From an uncultured Collinsella sp. (GTDB taxonomy: Bacteria; Actinomycetota; Coriobacteriia; Coriobacteriales; Coriobacteriaceae): a stretch of 34,608 bases of DNA. A model generated the notes under the pieces. It did no database searches and had not been told where the DNA came from. It saw only the letters and a program-made list of their open reading frames with translations. Where the stretch lies: positions 1 through 34,608 of the forward strand of contig CABTWP010000019.1 of assembly GCA_902488525.1 (NCBI GenBank). Reading direction: 5' to 3'. This document shows, piece by piece, positions 1-7,137 of the stretch. The translations under genes and the position numbers were made by a program. Position 1 is the first letter of the stretch. The number at the start of each line of letters is the position of its first letter.

Positions 1-20
1 ACAAGCCCGCTCGCCATCAA

Positions 21-91
21 TAAGTTGCGGTGAAATAGTTCCTGGATACCAGCTTTTGCGGCTAATCAAGGAACTATTTCACCGCAACTTA
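21..91. repeat. 71-bp inverted repeat, copy 1 of 2
   Basis: A near-perfect hairpin with TAAGTTGCGGTGAAATAG at the left end and its reverse complement at the right end, extended by a further inner paired segment (TTCC/GGAA). A second copy of exactly the same length lies at 23629-23699. It has the same 18-base outer arm and a shared AGCCGCAAAA loop segment (here on the opposite strand), but a different inner arm that is still paired. It lies downstream of the tRNA operon terminator; what lies to its left is outside the window. It has no T-run, so a simple terminator role is not supported. It encodes no protein. Confidence 0.85.
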
Positions 92-122
92 GGAGGGATG
101 TGGGGTCCCCGGCATGTATATG

Positions 123-158
123 AAAACGGCTCTGGCACCAAATGGAGCCAGAGCCGTT
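123..158 (-). terminator. Terminator of the tRNA-Pro/tRNA-Gly operon
   Basis: An 11-bp GC-rich stem (ACGGCTCTGGC paired with GCCAGAGCCGT, 11-nt loop) begins about 12 nt after the encoded CCA of tRNA-Gly. On the minus strand it is followed by TTTTC. Position and shape fit a Rho-independent terminator with a short U-tract. Confidence 0.75.
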
Positions 159-169
159 CGTCTATCTTA

Positions 170-243
170 TGGAGCGGGCGACGGGAATCGAACCCGCGTC
201 ATCAGCTTGGAAGGCTGGGGTTCTACCATTGAACTACGCCCGC
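170..243 (-). tRNA. tRNA-Gly (anticodon UCC)
   Basis: The reverse strand folds as a complete tRNA. It has a 7-bp acceptor stem GCGGGCG/CGCCCGC, a D-arm GTTC-AATGGTA-GAAC, an anticodon loop CTTCCAA giving anticodon UCC, and a T-loop GGTTCGATTCC. The CCA end is encoded (170-172). It lies 6 nt after tRNA-Pro and is co-transcribed with it. Confidence 0.95.
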
Positions 244-249
244 AAGATA

Positions 250-326
250 TGGTCGGGACGACAGGATTTGAACCTGCGACATCCTGCTCCCAAAGCAGGC
301 GCGCTACCAAACTGCGCCACGTCCCG
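250..326 (-). tRNA. tRNA-Pro (anticodon UGG)
   Basis: The reverse strand folds as a tRNA with acceptor stem CGGGACG/CGTCCCG, anticodon loop CTTTGGG giving anticodon UGG, T-loop GGTTCAAATCC and encoded CCA (250-252). It is the first gene of a two-tRNA operon read from the promoter at 378-406. Confidence 0.95.
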
Positions 327-377
327 AAGGTGTTGAGCAGCTAAGGTCTAAACCTTGCGTGTCCCAAAGCGAAGGAA

Positions 378-406
378 ATTATAGGGGAGACTCCCCGCCC
401 GTGCAA
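378..406 (-). promoter_or_regulatory. Sigma-70-type promoter of the tRNA operon
   Basis: On the minus strand a -35 TTGCAC (401-406) and a perfect -10 TATAAT (378-383) are separated by exactly 17 bp. The predicted start is near 371, about 45 nt upstream of tRNA-Pro. A small hairpin (384-396, GGGGAG-A-CTCCCC) lies in the spacer and could also serve as a weak end for brnQ. Confidence 0.8.
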
Positions 407-417
407 GCGCAGAAACC

Positions 418-1776
418 CTAGCTCCTCGAATGTGCGACAAAACGACTATGGAGCAGACCGATCACAAAGGCAACCACGGCAACCGGCGCCCACGCGGCAC
501 CGATGTCAGCCAGGGGTAGCGCATCAAAGGGCAGCCACGTGCCCACAAAGAACGCATCGCGGACCGAGGTGATCACACTCTGCACAGCAACCACGCCGCC
601 GACCCACACCCACACCTGCGGATGAGCGTCGCAAAAGCCGTGCACCAGGCCCATCAGTACCAGTACGATGGCAACGGGATACAAGGCGTTGAGCATAGGC
701 ACCGAGAACATAAGAATCACGTCGAGGCCCACGTTGGAGAGCACGCACGAAAACGCCGCGAACACAAAGGCGAGAATCGCAAAGGGGCGGCGCATGGCCT
801 CCTCGGAAACATCCGCTCCCCCTTCGACCACATACGTCTCGCAGAAGTAACGCGAGCAGCAGCTGATAAGGCCAATGCACACGTTCATGCAGGCGAGAAA
901 GAAGATGGCGAAGACCACGACCGTGCCGGCAAGGCCAAAGTGCATGAAGGCAGAGCGGGCAAGGATGGCGGCGCCGTTGGTAGCGTCGGGCATCACGGTG
1001 CCGAGCTGCATACCGGCAAGCCCCAAGCCGCAGTAGATGATGGCCATGAGCACGCCCGCGATCACACCGGAACGCGAAATCTCGAAGGCCACGCGTTTGT
1101 CATCGGTAACACCCAACTCGTGGATGGTCTCGGCGATGATGATGCCGAAGGCGAGTGACGCGAGCAGGTCCATGGTCTGATAGCCGGTCAAGAAGCCCTG
1201 CACGGCGACACCTGCATCGTAGGGAGCCTGAGGCGCGGCAGCCGGTCCCAGCGGCGAAATCACGGCAGCACCCACGACCAGCACGATGAGCGCAATGAGC
1301 GCGGGGCCCGTAATGCGGCCGAGCACGCGCGTGATGACACCCGGGCGCAGCGTGAGCACAAACGCGACGACGAAGAACCCGATGGCAAACACCAGACGTG
1401 CTACGCCGAGCGAAACGCCCTCGGGCAGCAGCGGCACCAGCATCTCGAACGCCGTAGAGCTTGTGCGCGGAATGGCCAGGCACGGACCGATGGCCAGGTA
1501 GACCGCCGCAACGAAAAATTCGCCAAACTTAGGATGAACGCGGCCGGCAAGCTCGCGCGCCGTGCCGGCGAGCGCGACGGCGATAAAGCCCATAACAGGC
1601 AGACCGATAGCGGCAATCAAAAAGCCGATCATGGCTAGCGGCGTGGCCGTGCCGGCCTGAAGTGCCAGCAACGGCGGAATGATGAGGTTGCCGGCGCCAA
1701 AGAGCATCGAGAACAGCGCAATGCCGACGGTAACGACATGGTCGGAGCGCAGGCCGCGCGGGGCGGATGAGGCCAT
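418..1776 (-). CDS. brnQ: Branched-chain amino acid transporter, LIVCS family (BrnQ-like)
   Basis: A polytopic membrane protein of 452 aa with about 12 hydrophobic segments. The N-terminal ALFSMLFGAGNLIIPP segment is the hallmark of the BrnQ/LIVCS family, which performs cation-coupled uptake of Leu, Ile and Val. Length is typical. I start at the ATG at 1776: AAAGG lies 7 nt upstream, whereas an in-frame GTG two codons earlier is too close to that site. It is preceded by the terminator of the selenium operon (1800-1829), so it is probably transcribed separately, but I could not identify a convincing promoter in the short gap. Family assignment is firm; the exact substrate is inferred. Confidence 0.92.
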   Translation of the reverse strand: MASSAPRGLRSDHVVTVGIALFSMLFGAGNLIIPPLLALQAGTATPLAMIGFLIAAIGLPVMGFIAVALAGTARELAGRVHPKFGEFFVAAVYLAIGPCLAIPRTSSTAFEMLVPLLPEGVSLGVARLVFAIGFFVVAFVLTLRPGVITRVLGRITGPALIALIVLVVGAAVISPLGPAAAPQAPYDAGVAVQGFLTGYQTMDLLASLAFGIIIAETIHELGVTDDKRVAFEISRSGVIAGVLMAIIYCGLGLAGMQLGTVMPDATNGAAILARSAFMHFGLAGTVVVFAIFFLACMNVCIGLISCCSRYFCETYVVEGGADVSEEAMRRPFAILAFVFAAFSCVLSNVGLDVILMFSVPMLNALYPVAIVLVLMGLVHGFCDAHPQVWVWVGGVVAVQSVITSVRDAFFVGTWLPFDALPLADIGAAWAPVAVVAFVIGLLHSRFVAHSRS

Positions 1777-1799
1777 AGGCACACCTTTCGGGTCGAAAC

Positions 1800-1829
1800 A
1801 AAAACGGGACGGGCAAAAGACCCGTCCCG
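1800..1829 (-). terminator. Rho-independent terminator closing the selenium operon
   Basis: A perfect 9-bp stem CGGGACGGG/CCCGTCCCG with a 7-nt loop is followed on the minus strand by TTTTTG. It lies 15 nt after the cysteine desulfurase stop codon and before brnQ, and so marks the 3' end of the long minus-strand gene run. Confidence 0.88.
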
Positions 1830-1843
1830 CAAGTATATACGCT

Positions 1844-2983
1844 CTAGCAGGCTAAATCGCGCAAAGCGTCAATCGCGGTGTCGACTTCCTCGTCCGTGTT
1901 GAAATACCCAAACGAAAAGCGAACGACGCCCTGGCGCTCGGTCCCGAGCGCGCGGTGCATGAGCGGGGCACAATGGGCACCGGGACGGGTCGCAATCCCC
2001 CACCCTTGCATGAGCGCATCCGAGATCTCGGCAGAGTCGATATCGGCTACGTTGAGCGACACAATCGCAGAGCGCGTCTGCTGGTCAAAGGCACCGTAGA
2101 GCTTAATCCCCGGAATCTTGCGCACACCGGCAAGGAAGCGCTCAGCAAGCGAGCGCTCATGCGCTGCAATCGCCTCGACCCCGCCTTGCGCCTCGATAAA
2201 GTCGAGGCCGGCAGAAAGGCCCGCGATGCCGTGACCGTTGAGCGTGCCCGCCTCAAGGCGCGTAGGCCACTCGAGCGGCTGCAGCGCATCGAAGCTGTGC
2301 ACGCCGGTGCCGCCCATGGCCCACGGAGCCACGTCAATGCCCTCCGCCACGGCCAGACCACCGGTGCCCTGTGGACCCATGAGTCCCTTGTGGCCGGTAA
2401 AGCACACAATGTCGAGCCCCATGGCCTGCATATCGATATGCATCGCGCCGGCAGACTGCGAGGCATCGACGATCACCAGCGCACCGGCCGCATGGGCCAT
2501 GGCCGCTACGCGCGCAATGTCGACCGCGTTGCCGGTCACGTTGGAGGCATGCGTCACCACCACGGCACGCGTACCCGGCGTGACAAGCCGCTCGAGTTCG
2601 TCGTAGTCGAGCACACCATTTACGTCACAGCCCGCATGCTCAACTGTCACGCCCCGCTCCACTGCCAGGCGGTTGAGCGGACGCAGCACCGAGTTGTGCT
2701 CGAGCACCGTCGTGACCACGCGGTCGCCGGGGCGCACCACCCCGTTGATGGCGGTGTTGAGCGCCGCCGTAGAGTTGGGCGTAAAACACACATGGTCCGC
2801 CCTCGGGCAACCCAAAAGGCGCGCGAGCTTGGCACGGCAGCCATGAATCGTACGAGCGGCATCGAGGGCACCCGACGTGGCGCCGCGCCCGGCATTGCCG
2901 AGCGAGCACATCGCCTGCGTCACGGCATCGATGACCGTCTGCGGCTTGTGCATGGTCGTCGCCGCGTTATCCAGGTAGATCAT
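1844..2983 (-). CDS. Class-V aminotransferase, cysteine desulfurase-like, selenium-linked
   Basis: A PLP enzyme of 379 aa, the usual size of the NifS/SufS/CsdA superfamily. It starts MIYLDNAATT, the family N-terminus. It has the Schiff-base lysine in FTGHKGLMGPQG and a candidate nucleophilic cysteine in RPGAHCAPL near residue 335. Such enzymes mobilise S (or Se) from cysteine (or selenocysteine) as an enzyme-bound persulfide/perselenide. The start at 2983 is fixed by GGGAGG 7 nt upstream and an ATGA overlap with the DUF3343 stop codon, so the two are translationally coupled. Its place after selD, yedF and DUF3343 suggests it feeds selenide to SelD rather than being the housekeeping Fe-S desulfurase. 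The selenium preference is inferred from context. Confidence 0.9.
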   Translation of the reverse strand: MIYLDNAATTMHKPQTVIDAVTQAMCSLGNAGRGATSGALDAARTIHGCRAKLARLLGCPRADHVCFTPNSTAALNTAINGVVRPGDRVVTTVLEHNSVLRPLNRLAVERGVTVEHAGCDVNGVLDYDELERLVTPGTRAVVVTHASNVTGNAVDIARVAAMAHAAGALVIVDASQSAGAMHIDMQAMGLDIVCFTGHKGLMGPQGTGGLAVAEGIDVAPWAMGGTGVHSFDALQPLEWPTRLEAGTLNGHGIAGLSAGLDFIEAQGGVEAIAAHERSLAERFLAGVRKIPGIKLYGAFDQQTRSAIVSLNVADIDSAEISDALMQGWGIATRPGAHCAPLMHRALGTERQGVVRFSFGYFNTDEEVDTAIDALRDLAC

Positions 2984-3231
2984 CGCACGACCTCCCACAT
3001 ATCAATCACGGTATAGCCCTCGGTGGGAACGCCCGCCGCGGCGAGTTCGCCGCGCAGCAGCTCCTCATCGGCAGGCAACGCCTTCCACGCCAGACCGCAG
3101 CCGGCAGCGACCTCCCCGGGCACGGGAATCGTTCGCCCGGGAAGGCCGCGCTCGACGCACAGGGACTCACAACCCATGGCGGCCGCCGTGGTGGGAAACG
3201 TGATGACAAGCGCCGGGCGCTTCTCCCTCAT
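2980..3231 (-). CDS. DUF3343 putative Se/S carrier-like protein
   Basis: A small soluble protein of 83 aa resembling the DUF3343 family, short proteins often found beside yedF, selD and class-V desulfurases and proposed as Se/S carriers. Visible features are an N-terminal beta strand (PALVITFPTTAAAM) followed by a Cys (GCESLC) and a later Cys in AAGCGLAWK, both possible chalcogen-carrying residues. The start is the ATG at 3231 with GGAG 5 nt upstream; a TTG five codons earlier overlaps that site and is unlikely. Its stop overlaps the desulfurase start by 4 nt. The biochemical role is not established for the family. Confidence 0.8.
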   Translation of the reverse strand: MREKRPALVITFPTTAAAMGCESLCVERGLPGRTIPVPGEVAAGCGLAWKALPADEELLRGELAAAGVPTEGYTVIDMWEVVR

Positions 3232-3250
3232 GGCAACTCCAACCAATACG

Positions 3251-3877
3251 CTACGGGCGCACGACGCGCACGGCCTGCTCCATCTTCTCCACGATCACGT
3301 ACATGTTGGTGACCTCGCCCACCGCAAGCTGGTCTTTAATGCCATAGTGGTCGAGGCAGGTACCGCAGGTGAGAATCTCGACGCCCTGCTCGGCCAGGCC
3401 CTTCAGGTCATCGAGCACCGGCGAGCCCTCGACGGTGAGCTTGGCGCCGCCGTTATAGAACAGCATGGTCGCGGGCAGCTCCTCCTGCTGCGTCACGGCA
3501 AAGATAAACGCCTTCATGAGCTTGTGGCCCAGCTCGTCGTCGCCGCGACCCATGCAGTCGGTGTAGACGGAAATGACGAGCTTGCCCTTGCCGGCGCTGG
3601 CATCACAGAAGGCAGCGCCATCCTGCTCGGGATCGGCCACGGCAACGGCGCCAGAGGTCGCCACGGTCACGTGCCACTCGGCGTCAGAAACCTTCTCGAC
3701 CGAGGCCGTGCAGCCCTTCTCCTGCGCCATCTTGGAGATGTTCTTGACGGCGGTCTCGTTGTCGACCGAGGTCACCACGGCACCCTCGCCATCGAGCTGC
3801 TTCAGGGCTTTGAGCGTCTTGACGACGGGCAGCGGGCAGGCATCGCCCATGGCATTGACTTCAATTTTGGTAGACAT
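3251..3877 (-). CDS. yedF: YedF-type selenium metabolism protein (TusA domain + DsrE-like domain)
   Basis: A cytoplasmic protein of 208 aa, the normal length of the YedF selenium-metabolism family. The N-terminal TusA/SirA-like domain (about 1-75) carries the CPLPVV motif, whose cysteine carries persulfide (or perselenide) in relatives. The C-terminal half (about 95-200) is DsrE/DsrF-like with a conserved region around ILTCGTCLDHYG. AAAGGA lies 7 nt before the ATG. It sits between selD (60 nt upstream) and DUF3343 (19 nt downstream). YedF co-occurs with SelD across bacteria, including in organisms with orphan SelD; the carrier role is inferred from its domains. Confidence 0.93.
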   Translation of the reverse strand: MSTKIEVNAMGDACPLPVVKTLKALKQLDGEGAVVTSVDNETAVKNISKMAQEKGCTASVEKVSDAEWHVTVATSGAVAVADPEQDGAAFCDASAGKGKLVISVYTDCMGRGDDELGHKLMKAFIFAVTQQEELPATMLFYNGGAKLTVEGSPVLDDLKGLAEQGVEILTCGTCLDHYGIKDQLAVGEVTNMYVIVEKMEQAVRVVRP

Positions 3878-3937
3878 AGCAAATTCCTTTCGAAAGAACC
3901 GTTCTAGAGAACGGCAAACAGTTCATAAACGTGCGGG

Positions 3938-4987
3938 CTAGCGAACAACGCGGACGGCAGGACCGCCCGGCACCGCCTCGCACACGCGCCCGACGACGGC
4001 CGCGATGCGCCCCTCGGCATCCAGGCGACGCGCAAGCTCATCCACATCCTTCGCGGGCGCCGCAATAAGCAAACCACCCGAGGTCTGCGGATCGTACAGC
4101 GCGTCGAGCATGCCCAGCTCCAGGTCCTCTTCGGCAGCCACACGCGGGCCAAAGAAGTCCTGGTTGCGATAGGAGCCCGCGGGGATAATGCCCAGACGCG
4201 CCATGTCGAGCACCTGGTCAAAGAGCGGCACCGCCCCCGACGCAAGTTCAATCTGCACACCCGAGCCCTCGGCCATCTCGCACGCATGCCCGATCAGGCC
4301 AAAGCCCGTAATGTCGGTGCAGCCGTGAAGCTCGAGTCCCTCGGCCAGACGAATCGGTGCCTCGTTGAGGGTGCGCATCGATTCAAACATGGCTGCGGCC
4401 TCGTCCTGCTCGATGAGCTCGCCCTTAATGGCCGTGGTGATGATGCCCGAGCCGATCGCCTTGGACAGCAGCAGAACATCGCCCACGCGCGCGCCGCTGT
4501 TGGCGAGCATACGGTCAAGCGCGACAAACCCGCTCACGGACAGGCCGTACTTGGGCTCGTCGTCGTTGATGGTGTGGCCGCCCGCGATGGTGCAGCCGGC
4601 CTCGACGCACTTGTCGGCGCCACCCGCCAAAATCTGCCCGGCAACCTCAACGCCCAGACAGCTCGGGATGCACAGCAAGTTCATGGCATGGCTCGGCCGC
4701 CCGCCCATGGCGTAGATGTCCGACAGCGAGTTAGCGGCGGCAATCTGGCCAAATAGAAACGGGTCGTCGACCATCGGCGGGAAGAAGTCGATGGACTGCA
4801 CGAGACCCAAGTTATCGCCAATGCGAAAGACGCTCGCATCGTCGGAGGTATCGAACCCCACGAGCAAGTTGTCGTTATGCACATTGGGCAAATCGCCCAG
4901 GACCTGGGCGAGGGCTCCGGGAGCCAACTTAGCGGCTCAACCGCTCGCGGCCGTCATGGACGTGAGCCTCATGGTGTCCTTAGCCAT
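3938..4987 (-). CDS. selD: Selenophosphate synthetase, itself a selenoprotein (UGA-Sec at codon 17)
   Basis: SelD makes selenophosphate from selenide and ATP. The conserved part (FDTSDDASVFRIGD, FFPPMVDDPFLFGQIAAANS, IAGGHT) is complete, but the N-terminus continues through an in-frame TGA at 4937-4939. The reading MAKDTMRLTSMTAASG-U-AAKLAPGAL aligns with the SelD start, where Cys/Sec 17 is catalytic. The start ATG at 4987 has GGGGG 5 nt upstream and overlaps the end of the glycosyltransferase by 8 nt. The product is 349 aa, normal for SelD; starting after the TGA would lose the catalytic residue. A matching bacterial SECIS hairpin lies at 4893-4911. Automatic annotation will probably truncate this gene. 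SelA, SelB and tRNA-Sec must be elsewhere in the genome. Confidence 0.95.
4893..4911 (-). promoter_or_regulatory. Bacterial SECIS element within selD
   Basis: In the mRNA a perfect 8-bp stem (UCGCCCAG/CUGGGCGA) closes a GUC loop. The loop begins 33 nt after the UGA. This fits the known bacterial SECIS pattern: a short apical loop with a G among its first two bases, 16-37 nt downstream of the UGA. It would recruit SelB with Sec-tRNA. A smaller hairpin (GGCUC-CCG-GAGCC) lies between it and the UGA and could be an alternative. Confidence 0.75.
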
Positions 4988-6197
4988 ACGAACCCCCTTC
5001 CAACAAATTAACGACTTTAAGTATACGCCCCAGGCACGCTTCCCAAGAGACCGCCGACGGCTCGAACGTCGAAGGCGGAGCCGCAAGCGCCTGCGCGATA
5101 GCATCTGCCAGTGCGCGCTCAAACAACGGAAGGTCGGCCGCCTCGGGCGTGTCGACATCCGTCATACGCGGCGGCGCCACCCACGTCACGGGAGCGCCGG
5201 GAAGCATCGCCTCCATCCAGGGACGAACGCCGGGCAAATCGGTCGCCACAACTTTGCAGCCGCACGCGAGGGCCTCGATCGTCACGAGCGGCAGACCCTC
5301 GTAAAACGAAGGCAGCACAAAGACGTCGGAACTGCGGTAGGCACGCACGAGCCCATCGCTATCCAGGCGGCCCGCCAGCGTCACCGGCACATCCGAGGCC
5401 GCGGCCAAGCGCTCGATACGCGCGTACTCGGCATCGTCCCCGCGGCCGCCCACAAGTACCAAGCCAGATGGGCGGACGCCATCGTCAATCGGCAATGACA
5501 TGGCTCGAACCAGCGACTCGACGCCCTTTTTAAAGCAAATCTTGCCCACGTACACAAGCGATCCCGGCTGTCTAGCCACGCTTGCGTCGCAGCAGAAGAC
5601 GCGATGGTCGTAGCCCGTCCCAATCACGTGGATGCGATCGGCATCGACGCCGCACACCAGGCCAATCTGCTCAGCCTGCTCAGCATGGAGCGCAAAGACG
5701 GCATCGAGCCGACGAACCGCACTTACGATGCGATCGCGCTCGAGCGCATGCGAACGCAACTGGCGCAGGTCGGTCGAATGGCACACGGCAACAACCGGCA
5801 CGCCTCGGACGCACTCGCGCGCCAATGCGGTCACCAGATACAGGTGATGGCAGAGCACCAGATCGGGCCGAAACTCAGCCACCGCCCGATCGATTGCAGC
5901 AGCAAATGCCCGCTCAAATGCCTTGAGCATCGAAGGCGTCAGGTCACGATAGCGTGTAGAGGGATAGGGCATGACATCGGACATACCGCAGATGGGAAAC
6001 GGCAGCTCGGGCGACTCGAACGGTACGGCAAACACGGCAGCACGCCGGTCCAGCTCGCCTTGGGTATCACCCGGTGCCGCGCCGCAAAGCACGGCGGCGC
6101 GATGCCCCGTCTCGATCTGCTCGCGCACGAGCGCGGCAAGGTAGGTGCCGCTGCCGGTGCTATCTGGTTTTTGTGCCGAGATATTGAGGATGCGCAT
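4980..6197 (-). CDS. GT4-family glycosyltransferase, overlapping selD
   Basis: A 405-aa GT-B fold glycosyltransferase. The N-terminus MRILNISAQKPDSTGSGTYL holds the glycine-rich acceptor-side loop. The C-terminal half carries the family 4 donor-binding signature EGLPLVTIEALACG (from about residue 300), with GRLDSDGLVRAY before it. There is no signal peptide and no clear membrane helix, so it should act in the cytoplasm. The ATG at 6197 is chosen because the protein homology begins there; GGGG lies about 12 nt upstream, a somewhat long spacing. It starts 14 nt after the activase and its last codons overlap the selD start, so it is coupled to selenophosphate synthesis. Family is clear; donor and acceptor are unknown. 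A link to selenosugar formation, as by SenB in the selenoneine pathway, is a hypothesis from context. Confidence 0.85.
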   Translation of the reverse strand: MRILNISAQKPDSTGSGTYLAALVREQIETGHRAAVLCGAAPGDTQGELDRRAAVFAVPFESPELPFPICGMSDVMPYPSTRYRDLTPSMLKAFERAFAAAIDRAVAEFRPDLVLCHHLYLVTALARECVRGVPVVAVCHSTDLRQLRSHALERDRIVSAVRRLDAVFALHAEQAEQIGLVCGVDADRIHVIGTGYDHRVFCCDASVARQPGSLVYVGKICFKKGVESLVRAMSLPIDDGVRPSGLVLVGGRGDDAEYARIERLAAASDVPVTLAGRLDSDGLVRAYRSSDVFVLPSFYEGLPLVTIEALACGCKVVATDLPGVRPWMEAMLPGAPVTWVAPPRMTDVDTPEAADLPLFERALADAIAQALAAPPSTFEPSAVSWEACLGRILKVVNLLEGGSYG

Positions 6198-6211
6198 GTC
6201 GCGGTACACCC

Positions 6212-6976
6212 CTAGGCCAAGGCGGCGGCGCGGACAGCCGCGCCGATCGCTCCGGCAAAGCGAGCCTGGGGCGAGGTGGTCACCGGCGACCCCAGTAGCT
6301 CGCCCAACCGCTCCACCACGAAGGCGTTCTCGCACAGACCACCGGTCAGGTAGTACGGGGCGCCCGCCGCCTGCCCGGCCATGGTCGCCACACGCGACAC
6401 GACGCTCTCGATCACACCGCGGGCGATGTTCTCGCGCGGCTCGCCGCGGCCGATCAGGCTGATGACCTCGCTTTCGGCAAACACCGTGCACATGCTGCTG
6501 ATCTTGGTGGGCTCGCCGGAACGCGCCAGGTCGGCCATCTGCTGCTGGGTAATGCCCAGGCGGTCGGCCATGATCTCCAAAAAGCGCCCCGTGCCTGCGG
6601 CGCACTTGTCGTTCATGGCAAACTTGGCCACGCGGCCGCCCTTGAGTTGGATGACCTTGGTATCCTGACCGCCCACATCGATCACCGTGCCGTGATCGCC
6701 AAACAGGCGCACGGCACCGGTGCCGTGGCAGGTGATCTCGGTCACGACCTTGTGCGCATAGGGCACGGCGACACGGCCGTAGCCGGTCGCGATCACGCGC
6801 ACGTCGTCGGAAGCCACGTCATAGCCAGCCGCTGCCAGTGCCTCGCGCAGCCGCTCGGAAGCATCGACCGAGGAGAACCCGGTTGGCTGCACGCACGTCC
6901 ACGCCACCGAACCCTCCCCGTCGACCACAGCAGCCTTGGCCGCCGTAGACCCGATATCGATCCCGATCCCTATCAT
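6212..6976 (-). CDS. ATP-dependent activase of dehydratase/double-cubane reductase (BadF/HgdC/YjiL family)
   Basis: A 254-aa member of the ASKHA-fold activases, normal length for HgdC/YjiL. MIGIGIDIGSTAAKAA is phosphate loop 1 and DVGGQDTKVI is phosphate loop 2. The two cysteines that bridge the homodimer's single [4Fe-4S] cluster are in NDKCAAGTGRFLE and SSMCTVFAESE. In characterised relatives ATP hydrolysis drives low-potential electron transfer to the partner reductase. GGGAGAGAG precedes the ATG. It follows the double-cubane protein gene (7132-8295), its likely partner, after a 155-nt gap filled by structured repeat A, and is followed 14 nt later by the glycosyltransferase. Confidence 0.93.
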   Translation of the reverse strand: MIGIGIDIGSTAAKAAVVDGEGSVAWTCVQPTGFSSVDASERLREALAAAGYDVASDDVRVIATGYGRVAVPYAHKVVTEITCHGTGAVRLFGDHGTVIDVGGQDTKVIQLKGGRVAKFAMNDKCAAGTGRFLEIMADRLGITQQQMADLARSGEPTKISSMCTVFAESEVISLIGRGEPRENIARGVIESVVSRVATMAGQAAGAPYYLTGGLCENAFVVERLGELLGSPVTTSPQARFAGAIGAAVRAAALA

Positions 6977-7028
6977 GGCTCTCTCCCAATCTAAACATCA
7001 AAGGTAGCGGCGCGTTCAGGCGCCTTAG

Positions 7029-7137
7029 CTCTAGGTTTCTCAGGTGCCGGAGATTGCCCCGAAAGAGGAGCGCAGCGTACTTTGGGTACGCAAGCGACGG
7101 TTTGAGGGGCAAGATCCGGTGCCTGAGGAAGCTAGAG
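7029..7137. repeat. Structured internal-loop repeat, copy A
   Basis: A long imperfect hairpin with arms CTCTAG/CTAGAG, CTCAGGTG/TGCCTGAG (with two G-U pairs), CCGGA/TCCGG, a tandem GA mismatch and TTGCCCC/GGGGCAA. The apical part reads GAAAGAGGAG (7061-7070), a small hairpin, then CGACGGTTTGA (7095-7105). The same core with the same spacing occurs in copies B and C. Its right end includes the stop codon of the double-cubane protein gene, so it lies within the operon before the activase. Confidence 0.85.

Noticed and set aside
4937..5158. Short ORF ending in TGA ahead of selD, looking like a separate gene or a broken selD
   Set aside because: Its last 16 codons are the SelD N-terminus in the same frame; the TGA is at the catalytic residue and a SECIS follows, so it is one intact selenoprotein gene.
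4980..6605. 541-aa version of the glycosyltransferase starting inside the activase gene
   Set aside because: The first ~136 residues are the activase gene read in another frame; family homology starts at the ATG at 6197.
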